This document shows, piece by piece, positions 48,559 through 57,280 of a stretch of DNA of 64,000 bases. Position 1 is the stretch's first letter, and every line of letters begins with the position of its first letter. A model generated the notes under the pieces. It saw nothing but the letters and a program-made list of their open reading frames with translations. It was not told the DNA's origin and searched no databases. The DNA is from Amycolatopsis coloradensis. GTDB lineage: Bacteria > Actinomycetota > Actinomycetes > Mycobacteriales > Pseudonocardiaceae. The translations under genes were made by a program, and so were the position numbers. The stretch is taken from contig NZ_CP150484.1 in NCBI RefSeq assembly GCF_037997115.1, forward strand, positions 6,997,344-7,061,343, read 5' to 3'.

Positions 48559-49572
48559 TCAGGCGCGCCGCTTACGCAGCCTGCCGACCAGGAGAAGGCC
48601 GCCGATCACGACGACCGCGGCGATCCCGGCCTGCACGTACGGGAAGTCGGCCCCCTGGCCAGAGCCACCGGCCGCGGAGGTCCCGCCCGACGTGCTGCCC
48701 TCGGACTTCGCCGCGTCCACGGCGAGTGCGGCCGCGCCCTTCACCGCACGGATCTGCTCGCCGACGCCCTCCCCGCCGGACAGCAGCGTCCCGTCCGGAT
48801 CGAAGGCGATCGCCTCGCCCTGCTTCTCGTTCGGCAGGGGCACGCGCACGGGTTCGCGCTGCAGCGCGCTCTTCAGGTCTCCGTCGGTGACGGCGTAGAG
48901 GTAGGCATCCGTGTAGGTGCGCAACGCGACCACCGAGCCGTCGGCCATCGAGGCCGCGCCGGTCACCGTCATCGAGCCGATCGACCCGACGGGTCCGCCC
49001 GGCGTCGAAGTCTCCTTGATCTGCAGCGACCCCACGCTCTCCAGCGGAGTCGGGCCAGGGCTGGCGAGCGGCCCCGTCGGCCGGTACACCTTCGCGTCAC
49101 CGAAGACGTCCTTGGTGATCAGGTACGGCGTGCCCGAACGGTCCATGATCAGCGCTTCGACGTCGTGCTGCCCGTCGGGATAGGTGAGCCGGTGCAGCGT
49201 GGCCTTGCCTTGGGGGGTCAGCGAGATCAGCGCGACCGTGTCCCGCCGCTTGCGGTTGTCGCCGGTGTCGGAAAGCCAGAAGGTGCCGTCGGCGGTGCGG
49301 GCGAGATCCTCGGGGTCGTACGGGTCCGTCGCGGCCGAGATGACCTTCTGGACCTTGCAGTCGCGGCCGAGGACGAAGACCTGCGTCTTGGTTCCGCCGT
49401 CGTTGAGGGCGTACAGGTGCTCTCCGTCGGAGACCAGGCCGGAGAGTTCGCTGAGCCGGGAGTCGCTGTTCTTGCACACCGGCTGCGGCGCCGGGACCTC
49501 CTGCGCCAGGGCGGGAGCCGTCCCGCCGATGAACGCCGCCAGCACGACCGCAGCCGCGACAATCCCCCGCAC
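48559..49572 (-). CDS. secreted, C-terminally anchored beta-propeller-like protein
   Basis: A 337-residue envelope protein. Signal peptide (AAAVVLAAFIGGTAPALA), a repeated ~40-residue beta pattern (ELSGLVSDGEHLYALNDGG, DPEDLARTADGTFWLSDTGD, EAIAFDPDGTLLSGG) suggesting a propeller, a Gly/Ser-rich linker, and a C-terminal membrane helix ending LLLVGRLRKRRA, a pattern of a cell-wall-anchored or tail-anchored protein. No enzymatic residues are recognised. GTG 49572 has GGAGG 5 nt upstream. A longer start at 49578 or 49608 is possible. Confidence 0.7.
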   Translation of the reverse strand: MRGIVAAAVVLAAFIGGTAPALAQEVPAPQPVCKNSDSRLSELSGLVSDGEHLYALNDGGTKTQVFVLGRDCKVQKVISAATDPYDPEDLARTADGTFWLSDTGDNRKRRDTVALISLTPQGKATLHRLTYPDGQHDVEALIMDRSGTPYLITKDVFGDAKVYRPTGPLASPGPTPLESVGSLQIKETSTPGGPVGSIGSMTVTGAASMADGSVVALRTYTDAYLYAVTDGDLKSALQREPVRVPLPNEKQGEAIAFDPDGTLLSGGEGVGEQIRAVKGAAALAVDAAKSEGSTSGGTSAAGGSGQGADFPYVQAGIAAVVVIGGLLLVGRLRKRRA

Positions 49573-49703
49573 ATCCACCTCCGTACCGTGGAACCCCTGA
49601 AGCCCCACACTACGGAGACGTCCGGGACGGCGCGCAGTTCGGTGCGGATGCCGAGATGGGGCGGAATGTCGCGAAGGCCACTTTCAGCGGCGGGCCAGAC
49701 CCC

Positions 49704-49760
49704 AGTACGTGAAGGCCCCCTTCATTGCGCCTAACGCAAGGAAGGGGGCCTTCACGTACT
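49704..49760 (-). terminator. 57-nt hairpin directly after hflX
   Basis: Arms AGTACGTGAAGGCCCCCTTC (49704-49723) and GAAGGGGGCCTTCACGTACT (49741-49760) pair perfectly over 20 bp. After one A/G mismatch TTGCG pairs with CGCAA around the loop CCTAA. It begins 4 nt after the hflX stop. The layout (20 bp, 1 mismatch, 5 bp, 5-nt loop) is identical to 37490-37546 although the sequence differs. The rest of the gap 49573-49703 shows only the promoter side of the secreted-protein gene. Confidence 0.8.
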
Positions 49761-49763
49761 TGC

Positions 49764-51194
49764 TTACAGAGCCGAGTTCGTCTGGAATTCGCTCAGCGCG
49801 GAGGCCAGCTCGGGCCTGCCGCGGACGACCAGGCGCGTACCGGTCTCGACGTGCTCTTCCTCCAGCACCTCGCCGTCGGCGTGGGCTCGGGAGACGAGCT
49901 CGCCTCGCGAGTACGGGATCAGCACCTCGACCACGACCTCGGGCCTTGGCAGCTTCTCCGCGATCACCTCGGCCAGCTCCGTGATCCCGGTGCCGGTCCG
50001 CGCCGAAACCTGCACCGAACCGGCCATCTGGTGCCGCAACCGGGCCAGCGACACCTCGTCGGCGGCGTCGGCCTTGTTGATCACCAGCAGCTCCGGTGGG
50101 AGCGGCTCGGAACGGCGCTTCGTGATCTCGGCGAGCACTTCGCGCACCGCGTTGACCTGCTCTTCGGGCGTCGGGTCGGAACCGTCGACGACGTGCACGA
50201 GCAGGTCGGCGCTCGCCGCCTCCTCCAGCGTCGAGCGGAACGCGTCCACCAGCTGGTGCGGCAGGTGCCGGACGAAACCGACCGTGTCGGTCAGCGTGTA
50301 GGTGCGGCCGTCGGGGGTCTGCGCCCGCCGGGTCGTCGGATCCAGCGTGGCGAACAGCGCGTCCTCGACCAGCACACCGGCGCCGGTCAGCGCGTTGAGC
50401 AGGCTCGACTTGCCGGCGTTGGTGTAGCCGACGATCGCGACGCTCGGCACCTCGTTGGCCACCCGGCGACCGCGTTTGGTCTCGCGGATGGTGTCCATCG
50501 CGGCGATCTCGCGGCGCAGCTTCGACACGCGCTTGTTGATCCGCCGCCGGTCGGTTTCGAGTTTCGTCTCACCGGGACCGCGCAGACCCACACCACCGTT
50601 GGCGCCGCCCGCCCGGCCACCGGCCTGCCGGGACAGCGCCGCACCCCACCCGCGAAGCCGCGGGATCAGGTACTGCAGCTGGGCCAGCTCGACCTGCGCC
50701 TTGCCCTCCTTGGAGCGGGCGTGCTGCGCGAAGATGTCGAGGATCAGGGCGGTGCGGTCGATGACCTTCACCTTGACCTTCTCCTCCAGCTGGCGCAGCT
50801 GGCCGGGTGAGAGCTCACCGTCGCAGATCACCGTGTCGGCACCGGTGGCCGCCACGATCTCGCGCAGTTCCTTGACCTTGCCCGAGCCGATGTAGGTGGC
50901 GGGATCCGGGCGGATCCGCCGCTGCACCAGGCCTTCCAGCACCTCGGAGCCCGCCGTTTCGGCCAGGCGGGCGAGTTCGGCGAGCGAGGCCTCGGACTGG
51001 AGGGCGCTGCCCTCGGTCCACACGCCGACCAGAACGACGCGCTCCAGGCGCAACTGCCGGTATTCGACCTCGGTGACATCCGCGAGTTCGGTGGACAGGC
51101 CCGCTACCCGGCGGAGCGAGGCGCGGTCCTCGAGCTCCAGTTCGCCGGTCGATGGGTCCATGTCGTTCAGATCGTTGTGTGTCAGTTCCGTCAT
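49764..51194 (-). CDS. hflX: GTPase HflX
   Basis: A 476-residue translational GTPase-like protein. The N-terminal HflX domain has YIGSGKVKEL and DRTALILDIFAQHA, followed by GLRGPGETKLETDRRRI. The G domain has G1 GYTNAGKSSL, G2/G3 DTVGFVRHLP and G4 NKAD. HflX splits stalled or inactive ribosomes, especially under heat stress or antibiotic exposure. In mycobacteria hflX also affects macrolide resistance. Start ATG 51194 is the first in frame. It lies near dapF and miaA as in M. tuberculosis. Confidence 0.95.
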   Translation of the reverse strand: MTELTHNDLNDMDPSTGELELEDRASLRRVAGLSTELADVTEVEYRQLRLERVVLVGVWTEGSALQSEASLAELARLAETAGSEVLEGLVQRRIRPDPATYIGSGKVKELREIVAATGADTVICDGELSPGQLRQLEEKVKVKVIDRTALILDIFAQHARSKEGKAQVELAQLQYLIPRLRGWGAALSRQAGGRAGGANGGVGLRGPGETKLETDRRRINKRVSKLRREIAAMDTIRETKRGRRVANEVPSVAIVGYTNAGKSSLLNALTGAGVLVEDALFATLDPTTRRAQTPDGRTYTLTDTVGFVRHLPHQLVDAFRSTLEEAASADLLVHVVDGSDPTPEEQVNAVREVLAEITKRRSEPLPPELLVINKADAADEVSLARLRHQMAGSVQVSARTGTGITELAEVIAEKLPRPEVVVEVLIPYSRGELVSRAHADGEVLEEEHVETGTRLVVRGRPELASALSEFQTNSAL

Positions 51195-51237
51195 CGTGCC
51201 TCCATGGTCCCACGTTTCGGCGGCGGGACCGAATTCA

Positions 51238-51735
51238 TTACCTGCTGGGATACTTCGACAGGTAGATGGCCGTGCGTTTCGCGTCCGGGTCGACCGGCCG
51301 CGAGATGAAGTCGTCGACGAGCTCCATCAGCCTTGTTTCGAACTCGGCGATCTGCTCGTCCGGTACCTGGACGACCATGCGCGTCTGTTGCACCTCGTCG
51401 AATCCCACGTCGGCGATCTCGGCCAGGTAGGCCTCGAAGATCGCCTGATCGATCCCCCTGTCGCGGGAATCAAGATGCCAGGACAACCCGGTCGAGCGAT
51501 ACGGAATTTCTTTCGCGCCGCGCGTGCCGCGTCTCGGCGGGAGCGCTTCGAGGAAGCCGGCGTCGACGAGCTTGCGCACGTGGTGCAGCGTCGTCGCGGG
51601 GTCGCGATCGAGCCGTTCGGCGAGTTCCTTGTTGGTCAGCGCCTCCGAGTACGTCAACCGGATGATGCGCAGCCTTATTCCGGAGGCCATCGCGGCGATC
51701 TCGGCCTCGGTGGCGGCACGTCGTGGAGTGGGCAC
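51238..51735 (-). CDS. ArsR-like winged-helix regulator
   Basis: A 165-residue regulator with a winged helix: SGIRLRIIRLTYSEALTNKEL and RDPATTLHHVRKLVDAGFLE. The C-terminal part (about 90-165) probably dimerises or binds ligand; no metal-binding cysteines are seen. Divergent from an MFS transporter across a 61-nt gap with a 24-bp inverted repeat, so it probably represses that exporter. This pair is inserted between hflX and dapF, which are closer together in M. tuberculosis. Confidence 0.85.
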   Translation of the reverse strand: MPTPRRAATEAEIAAMASGIRLRIIRLTYSEALTNKELAERLDRDPATTLHHVRKLVDAGFLEALPPRRGTRGAKEIPYRSTGLSWHLDSRDRGIDQAIFEAYLAEIADVGFDEVQQTRMVVQVPDEQIAEFETRLMELVDDFISRPVDPDAKRTAIYLSKYPSR

Positions 51736-51755
51736 GGGGACAGCCTAGAGGCGAA

Positions 51756-51779
51756 AGTGATTGACAGTTTCCAATCACT
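51756..51779. promoter_or_regulatory. operator between the ArsR-like and MFS genes
   Basis: AGTGATTG (51756-51763) and CAATCACT (51772-51779) are perfect inverted 8-bp repeats separated by 8 bp. They lie 20 nt upstream of the ArsR-like start at 51735 and 17 nt before the MFS start at 51797. The size and position are right for a winged-helix dimer operator. Confidence 0.65.
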
Positions 51780-51796
51780 CGGGCCAAGGTGTCGTC

Positions 51797-53041
51797 GTGC
51801 GCAGAGACTCCCTCTTCTTCCACGCGGACTTCCGGCGGCTCTGGGCGGGTGACACCGCCAGCCAGGTGGGCGCTTTCGCCGGGCACACCGTGATCCCCCT
51901 GCTCGCGGCCACCGTGCTGGCCGCGACGCCGTTCGAGATGGGGCTGCTGACCGCCGCCGAGACCATCGCGTTCCTGATCATCGGGCTGCCCGCCGGGGTG
52001 TGGGTGGACCGCATGCGGCGGCGGGCACTGATGCTGCGGGCCGACTTCGTCCGTGCCGCGCTGCTGCTCACCATTCCGATCGCCTGGTGGGCAGGCGTGC
52101 TGTCGCTGACACAGCTGATCGTGGTCGCCACGCTCGTCGGCGTCGCGACGGTGTTCTTCGACGTCGCCTACCAGTCGTATCTGCCGTCGCTGGTCGGCCG
52201 GGAGCATCTGCTCGAAGGCAACGCGAAACTCCAGGCGAGCCAATCGGTCGCGTTCCTGACGGGTCCCGGTATCGGCGGCGGGCTCGTGCAGCTGGCGGGC
52301 GCGGCCAACGCCGTGCTGATGACCGGGGTGGGTTTCCTGACCTCCGCACTGTGCCTGCTGCGGATCCGCACCGTCGAGGAAGTTCCCGAGCAGCATGAAG
52401 ACGCGAAGCTGCTCCCCCAGATCGTCGAAGGACTGCGGTTCGTGTTCACCGACGCGGCCTTGCGCTCGATCGTCGCCTGCACCGCGACGGCCAACCTGGC
52501 CAACGGCGCCTTCACCGCCGTGCAGATCCTGTTCCTGAACCGGGAACTCGGCCTGTCACCGGCGATCGTCGGCGTCGTACTGGCGACCGGTGGCATCGGC
52601 GGGATCATCGGGGCGATCCTGGCCGGTCGTATCACTCGGAGGATCGGGCAGGCGCGGTCGATCTGGTTCGTCCCCCTGCTGACCTCGCCGTTCCACCTGC
52701 TGCTCCCGCTCGCCGCGCCGGGGTGGCGGATCGTGCTGTTCCCCGCGGCATTGGCGATCGCGGGGTTCGGGATCATCGTCTACAACGTCGCGCAGGTGTC
52801 CTACCGGCAGGCCGTCTGCCCGGACCGGCTACTCGGCCGCATGAACGCCAGCGTCCGCTTCGTGGTGTGGGGGATGCTGCCCCTGGGCGGGGTGGTCGGC
52901 GGTGCGCTGGGCGAGGCGATCGGGATCAGGGGAACGCTGTGGTTCGCCGCGGTCGGCGAGGCGGCCGCGGTGTTGTGGGTGGTCTTCTCGCCGATCCGGA
53001 AGCTTCGCGACCTTCCCAAGGAGCCGATCGCGGTCGGTTAA
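51797..53041 (+). CDS. major facilitator superfamily transporter
   Basis: A 414-residue membrane transporter with 12 predicted helices. It starts RRDSLFFHADFRRLWAGD and has GLPAGVWVDRMRRRALML, the MFS loop 2-3 signature, near residue 60. Probably a drug or metabolite exporter of the enterobactin/macrolide-exporter-like group, judged from its N-terminal pattern. GTG 51797 has AAGG upstream. The stop overlaps the convergent dapF stop by 4 nt. Confidence 0.85.
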   Translation: MRRDSLFFHADFRRLWAGDTASQVGAFAGHTVIPLLAATVLAATPFEMGLLTAAETIAFLIIGLPAGVWVDRMRRRALMLRADFVRAALLLTIPIAWWAGVLSLTQLIVVATLVGVATVFFDVAYQSYLPSLVGREHLLEGNAKLQASQSVAFLTGPGIGGGLVQLAGAANAVLMTGVGFLTSALCLLRIRTVEEVPEQHEDAKLLPQIVEGLRFVFTDAALRSIVACTATANLANGAFTAVQILFLNRELGLSPAIVGVVLATGGIGGIIGAILAGRITRRIGQARSIWFVPLLTSPFHLLLPLAAPGWRIVLFPAALAIAGFGIIVYNVAQVSYRQAVCPDRLLGRMNASVRFVVWGMLPLGGVVGGALGEAIGIRGTLWFAAVGEAAAVLWVVFSPIRKLRDLPKEPIAVG

Positions 53042-53862
53042 CCGAGCCCGGCCCACCAGGTTTCGTCGAGTTCTCCGCGGGCGACGATCTCCGCCGGGCC
53101 GGTCAGCGTGGACCCGCCGCGATGGACCTCGACCACCACGCGGCCGCCGGGGATGTCGACGGTCGCTTCGCCGGTGTCGGTGCCCGCGAGATGAAGGGCG
53201 GCGGCGACCGCGGCGACCGTGCCGGTGCCACAGGACCGCGTCTCGCCGACGCCGCGCTCGTGGACGCGCATCTTCAGCGCGTTTTCGCCCAGCAGGTTGA
53301 TGAACTCGAGGTTCACGCCGTCGGGGAACACGTCGGAGTCGAAGTCGGGCTGGTCGCGCAGGTCGAGCACGTCGACGTCGTCCTCGACGACCGACACGAG
53401 GTGTGGATTGCCGACGTTCACCGCGACACCGGAGAACGGCTTCCCGGCGACCACGGTGACCGAAGTACCGGTGATGGTCGCGGGCCCCATCCGCACGGTC
53501 ACCGATCCGTCCGCGTGCATCCGGACCGGCCGGTCGCCGGCGCGGGTGCCGATGACGAAGTCGCGCTCGGACACGAGCCCGGAATCGACCAGGTGGCGGA
53601 CGAAGACCCGGACGCCGTTGCCGCACATCTCCGCGATGGACCCGTCGGCGTTGCGGTAGTCCATGAACCATTCGCCGCCGGACTCGACGCCCAGTGCGGA
53701 CGACCGCACGATCCGGAGCACACCGTCGGCGCCGAGACCACGCCGGCGGTCGCACAGCGCCGCCACCCGCGCCTCGGTCAGCTCGAGGCGGCCGTCGGGG
53801 TCGGGAAGCAGCACGAAATCGTTCTGTGTGCCGTGTCCCTTAAGGAATTCGATGCCGCCCAT
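53038..53862 (-). CDS. dapF: diaminopimelate epimerase
   Basis: A 274-residue epimerase that converts LL- to meso-diaminopimelate, for lysine and peptidoglycan synthesis. The two catalytic cysteines are Cys80 (EMCGNGVR) and Cys211 (RSCGTGTVA). GHGTQNDF at the N-terminus is the family start. The gap to miaA is 10 nt, so it is in one operon with miaA and the Rv2728c homologue. The same order is seen in M. tuberculosis (Rv2726c-Rv2728c). Confidence 0.95.
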   Translation of the reverse strand: MGGIEFLKGHGTQNDFVLLPDPDGRLELTEARVAALCDRRRGLGADGVLRIVRSSALGVESGGEWFMDYRNADGSIAEMCGNGVRVFVRHLVDSGLVSERDFVIGTRAGDRPVRMHADGSVTVRMGPATITGTSVTVVAGKPFSGVAVNVGNPHLVSVVEDDVDVLDLRDQPDFDSDVFPDGVNLEFINLLGENALKMRVHERGVGETRSCGTGTVAAVAAALHLAGTDTGEATVDIPGGRVVVEVHRGGSTLTGPAEIVARGELDETWWAGLG

Positions 53863-53872
53863 GCCCGCAAGA

Positions 53873-54775
53873 TTACTGGGCCGCCGCTTCGAGGACGCGC
53901 TCGGCCAGCCGCTCCGAACCGCCGTCGAACCACTGGATGCGGTTGTCCCGCCGGAACCAGGAACGTTGCCTCCGCACGAACCGCCGGGTGGCTTGCGCGG
54001 TGGCCTCGGAAGCGGCCTGGAAGTCGCCGCCGCCGTCGAGCGCGGCGATCACCTGCTGGTAGCCCAGCGCCCTCGACGCGGTGAGCCCGTCGCGGAGTCC
54101 GCGGCCCAGCAACGTCCGGACCTCGTCGACGAGTCCGGCTTCGAACATGAGCTCCACGCGGCGATCGACGCGGGCGTCGAGTTCGGCCGGTTCGCGGTCG
54201 ATGCCGATCAGGACCGTGTCGTAGCGCGCGGGTCCCGGTTTCGGCAGGTTCGCCGAGAACGGTTCGCCGGTGATCTCGATGACCTCCAGCGCGCGCACGA
54301 TCCGGCGGCTGTTGGTCGGCAGGATGGCCGTGGCGGCCACGGGGTCGAGTTCGGCGAGCCGGGCGTGCATCGTGGCGGCGCCGATTTCGTCGGCTTCGGC
54401 GGCCAGCCGGGCGCGCACGTCCGGATCGGTGCCCGGGAACTTGAGGTCGTCGAGCACGGCTTGGACGTAGAGACCCGAACCGCCGGCGAGGATCGGCACG
54501 CGGCCGGCATCGAGGAGTTCTTCGACCCGCCGGCGTGCGTCGCGCTGATACGCGGCAACGGACGCCGTCTCGGTGACGTCGAGGACGTCCAGCAGGTGAT
54601 GCGGCACGCCCCGCCGCTCTTCGGGGGTCGCCTTGGCGGTCCCGATGTCCATCCCGCGGTACAGCTGCAACGCGTCCGCGTTGACCACCTCACCCCCGAG
54701 GGTGAGGGCGAGTTCGACCGCCAGGGCGGTCTTCCCGGTCGCCGTGGGCCCGACGACCGCGACCGGCCGGATCAC
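53873..54775 (-). CDS. miaA: tRNA dimethylallyltransferase
   Basis: A 300-residue enzyme that adds dimethylallyl to A37 of tRNAs reading codons starting with U. Walker-type GPTATGKT (9-16), [17 protein letters not shown], the substrate site GGSGLYV, and [14 protein letters not shown] near the end. GTG 54775 overlaps the upstream stop as GTGA. It acts in sequence with MiaB, encoded 3.5 kb away in this window. Confidence 0.95.
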   Translation of the reverse strand: MIRPVAVVGPTATGKTALAVELALTLGGEVVNADALQLYRGMDIGTAKATPEERRGVPHHLLDVLDVTETASVAAYQRDARRRVEELLDAGRVPILAGGSGLYVQAVLDDLKFPGTDPDVRARLAAEADEIGAATMHARLAELDPVAATAILPTNSRRIVRALEVIEITGEPFSANLPKPGPARYDTVLIGIDREPAELDARVDRRVELMFEAGLVDEVRTLLGRGLRDGLTASRALGYQQVIAALDGGGDFQAASEATAQATRRFVRRQRSWFRRDNRIQWFDGGSERLAERVLEAAAQ

Positions 54776-55461
54776 GCGTGCTCCCAGACCGCGACGTGGT
54801 AGCCGACGCCGAACGGCGCGGCGGAGTAGAGGACCTCGGCGGTCCAGTCCACGTCCGCCGCCAGTCCGGCGACGACCTGCCAGGGCGCGCGGCCGCCCGC
54901 CCCGAGTTCGGCGGCCAAGGCCAGGTCGAGTGCGGCGAGCGCGCCCGTGTCGGCCTTGGCCAGCGCGGCGCGGATCGCGGCGTCGAAATCCTCCGCGCGC
55001 GCGTCCTCGCCGCCGGGGGAACGCGGGCCGTGCCGGCTCGAACCGTCGCCGAGGACGAGCACCGCGGCGGGCTCTCCCAGCTCGCGGGCGAACTGTTCGC
55101 ACTGACCGGAGGGGGTGGCGGGGTCGACGAGGCGGACTCGGACGGACGACGCGCCGCCCTGCTCACGCAGCCAGCCGGCCACGAGCGCGGGCAACGGCAG
55201 CTCGGTTTCGGGAGCAGTCACCCGGCTGAGTGAGACTCCGAGGTCGACGCCGAATCCCCGGAAGGAGCCGCTCGCGTGCTCCGGCACCTCGGGCGCCCCC
55301 GTGGCCGCGCCGATGACGACCCAATCCGGCGAAACGCTGGTCAGGCGCCTCACGGCGGTGAGGCAGGCTTCGCGCAGCTCGGCGCACTCGTCCGCCGCTC
55401 CGGCGGCGAGTTCGGGGATGAGCAGCGGGGGTTGCGGGAGCACGGCGACACGGCGGATCAC
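54772..55461 (-). CDS. extradiol-dioxygenase-like hypothetical protein (Rv2728c type)
   Basis: A 229-residue protein resembling the class III extradiol dioxygenase subunit B fold ([14 protein letters not shown] at the start, [17 protein letters not shown] in the middle). Usual metal-binding residues cannot be confirmed by eye, so catalysis is doubtful. Its conserved place upstream of miaA and dapF is shared with M. tuberculosis Rv2728c. GTG 55461 starts the conserved RRVAVLP block. Function is unknown. Confidence 0.7.
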   Translation of the reverse strand: MIRRVAVLPQPPLLIPELAAGAADECAELREACLTAVRRLTSVSPDWVVIGAATGAPEVPEHASGSFRGFGVDLGVSLSRVTAPETELPLPALVAGWLREQGGASSVRVRLVDPATPSGQCEQFARELGEPAAVLVLGDGSSRHGPRSPGGEDARAEDFDAAIRAALAKADTGALAALDLALAAELGAGGRAPWQVVAGLAADVDWTAEVLYSAAPFGVGYHVAVWEHA

Positions 55462-55564
55462 GGCCGCCGACGTTACCTTCCCCGCCTCCCGGCACCGGCA
55501 ACCGACCGACACGGAAGGTCCTCCGGAAGTAGGATCACTGCCCTCTGGTGGTTCATCCGGTTCC

Positions 55565-55690
55565 ACGGTGGACGCTGAGCTGCTTGAATGCCGCAAGGGG
55601 TTGATGCCCCCGAAGCAAGACGGCAACGCATTACCCGGCCCCGCCGCTAGGCGGGGCGCCCGCGCCAGCGGGCGTACAGGCGATAAGGAG
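55565..55690 (+). ncRNA. candidate structured leader of the DUF349 gene
   Basis: A run of pairable segments: GGGG/CCCC around TTGATG (near 55600), the outer GCTT/GAAGC, then two tandem hairpins, GCCCCGCC-GCTA-GGCGGGGC (55638-55657) and GCCCGC-GCCA-GCGGGC (55658-55673), ending 20 nt before the ribosome site AAGGAG. It does not fit the 6C RNA definition (no six-C loops). It may be a transcription attenuator or only GC-rich secondary structure. Gap 55462-55696 has no gene. Confidence 0.35.
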
Positions 55691-55696
55691 CCTGCG

Positions 55697-57010
55697 ATGG
55701 CCCAGGAGAACACGTCCACCGGTACCCCGGCACCGCACCCGGTACCGCACGCGCTCGGTGGCGGGCACCCCGCACCCCCCGTGCCGCCCGCCGAGCCCAG
55801 CCCGTCCGCTTGGGGCAGGGTCGACGACGAAGGAACGGTCTACGTCACCACACCCGACGGCGAGCGCGCGGTCGGTGTCTGGCAGGCCGGGAGCCCGGAC
55901 GAGGGTCTGCTCCACTACGCGCGCCGCTTCGACGACCTGCGCACCGAGGTCGAGCTGCTGGAAACCCGGCTGGAGTCCGGCGCGGGCGATCCGAAGCACG
56001 CCCTGGCGACGGCCACGCAGCTGCGTGACGGCCTCGCCGAAGCCGCCGTCGTCGGCGACATCGCCGCGCTGAGCGGACGCATCGAGCAGGTCATCGCCCA
56101 CGCCGAGAAGGCGCTGGCCTCGGCCAAGCAGGAGCGTGAAGAAGCCCGCGCGGCAGCCGTCGTCCGCAAGCAAGCCCTCGCCGACGAGGCCGAGAAGCTC
56201 GCCGCCGAGTCGACCCAGTGGAAGGCCGCCGGCGACCGGCTGCGCGCCATCCTGGACGAGTGGAAGACCGTCAAGGGTGTCGACCGCAAGACCGACGACG
56301 AGCTGTGGAAGCGGTTCTCCAAGGCCCGTGAGGCGTTCAACCGGCGCCGCGGCTCGCATTTCGCCGAGCTCGACAAGCAGCGCGCGGGCGCCAAGCACCG
56401 CAAGGAAGAGCTGATCGCCGAGGCCGAAGCGCTCTCGGAGTCGTCGGACTGGGGCGAGACGGCGGGTCGCTACAAGGACCTGATGACCGAGTGGAAGGCC
56501 GCCGGCCGCGCCCCCAAGGACAGCGACGAGGCGCTCTGGCAGCGTTTCCGCGCCGCGCAGGACAAGTTCTTCGCCCGGCGGTCCGCGGTGTTCTCCGAGC
56601 GGGACGCCGAGTTCGCGACCAACGCGCAGCAGAAGGAAGAGCTGCTCGTCGAGGCCGAGAAGATCGATCCCGCGGCCAACCTCGACGCGGCGAAGCAGCA
56701 CATGCGGCGCATCCAGGACCAGTGGGACGAGATCGGCAAGGTCCCGCGCGAACGCATCCGTGAGCTGGACGGGCGCCTCAAGGCCGTGCAGGACGCGATC
56801 AAGTCGGCCGAGGACAGCAAGTGGCGCCGGACCGACCCGGAGGCGCAGGCCAGGGCGGCGCAGTTCCGCGAGCGGGTCGAGCAGTTCGAGTCGCAGGCGG
56901 CGAAGGCCCGTGCGGCGGGCGACGAGCGGCGCGCGAAGAAGGCGGACGAGCAGGCCGCGCAGTGGCGTGAGTGGCTCGACGCGGCGGAAGCGGCTATCGC
57001 GGACCGCTGA
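55697..57010 (+). CDS. DUF349 domain protein (Rv2731-like)
   Basis: A 437-residue highly charged, mostly coiled-coil protein. The proline-rich N-terminus is followed by tandem DUF349 repeats with the pattern WKAAGDRLRAILDEWKTVKG (about 175-195), YKDLMTEWKAAGRAPKDSDE (about 258-277) and RRIQDQWDEIGKVPRERIRE (about 336-355). No catalytic domain is seen. Function is unknown; Rv2731 is the M. tuberculosis counterpart at the same locus. ATG 55697 follows AAGGAG. A perfect 47-nt palindrome follows 13 nt after the stop. Confidence 0.85.
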   Translation: MAQENTSTGTPAPHPVPHALGGGHPAPPVPPAEPSPSAWGRVDDEGTVYVTTPDGERAVGVWQAGSPDEGLLHYARRFDDLRTEVELLETRLESGAGDPKHALATATQLRDGLAEAAVVGDIAALSGRIEQVIAHAEKALASAKQEREEARAAAVVRKQALADEAEKLAAESTQWKAAGDRLRAILDEWKTVKGVDRKTDDELWKRFSKAREAFNRRRGSHFAELDKQRAGAKHRKEELIAEAEALSESSDWGETAGRYKDLMTEWKAAGRAPKDSDEALWQRFRAAQDKFFARRSAVFSERDAEFATNAQQKEELLVEAEKIDPAANLDAAKQHMRRIQDQWDEIGKVPRERIRELDGRLKAVQDAIKSAEDSKWRRTDPEAQARAAQFRERVEQFESQAAKARAAGDERRAKKADEQAAQWREWLDAAEAAIADR

Positions 57011-57023
57011 TTCGGATCCGTCC

Positions 57024-57070
57024 GTGAAGGCCTCCTTACCTACCCTGAGGGTAGGTAAGGAGGCCTTCAC
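57024..57070 (+). terminator. perfect 47-nt palindrome after the DUF349 gene
   Basis: Two 23-nt arms (57024-57046 and 57048-57070) are perfectly complementary around one central G. The left arm begins GTGAAGGCCTCCTTACC. It begins 14 nt after the DUF349 stop, so it probably ends that transcript. Related palindromes occur at 1-36 (partly in the window) and as a decayed copy near 21409-21440. This suggests a repeat family rather than an ordinary terminator. Confidence 0.75.
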
Positions 57071-57280
57071 TACGTTCCGGCGCTGCCGCTTCCACACGTC
57101 GCGTTGTGCCTGATGGTGCCAGTGGGACTCGAGGTGAGGCTCCGGCACGATGAGGGGACTTCGAGGGACTCTGGGTCCTCAAGGAGTCCTTCACGGCGCT
57201 TCACTCCACTGTGGAGGGACAGATCGCTCGTTCGCGCGTATTCGGGCGCTCTCCGCGCCCAACCGTGGTCGACTTCGAGG

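Noticed and set aside
55565-55690. 6C RNA
   Set aside because: The hairpin loops are 4 nt and not runs of six cytosines; the longest C run is five.
55631-57148. Long minus-strand frame opposite the DUF349 gene
   Set aside because: Antisense shadow; its supposed N-terminus is just the 57024-57070 palindrome translated.
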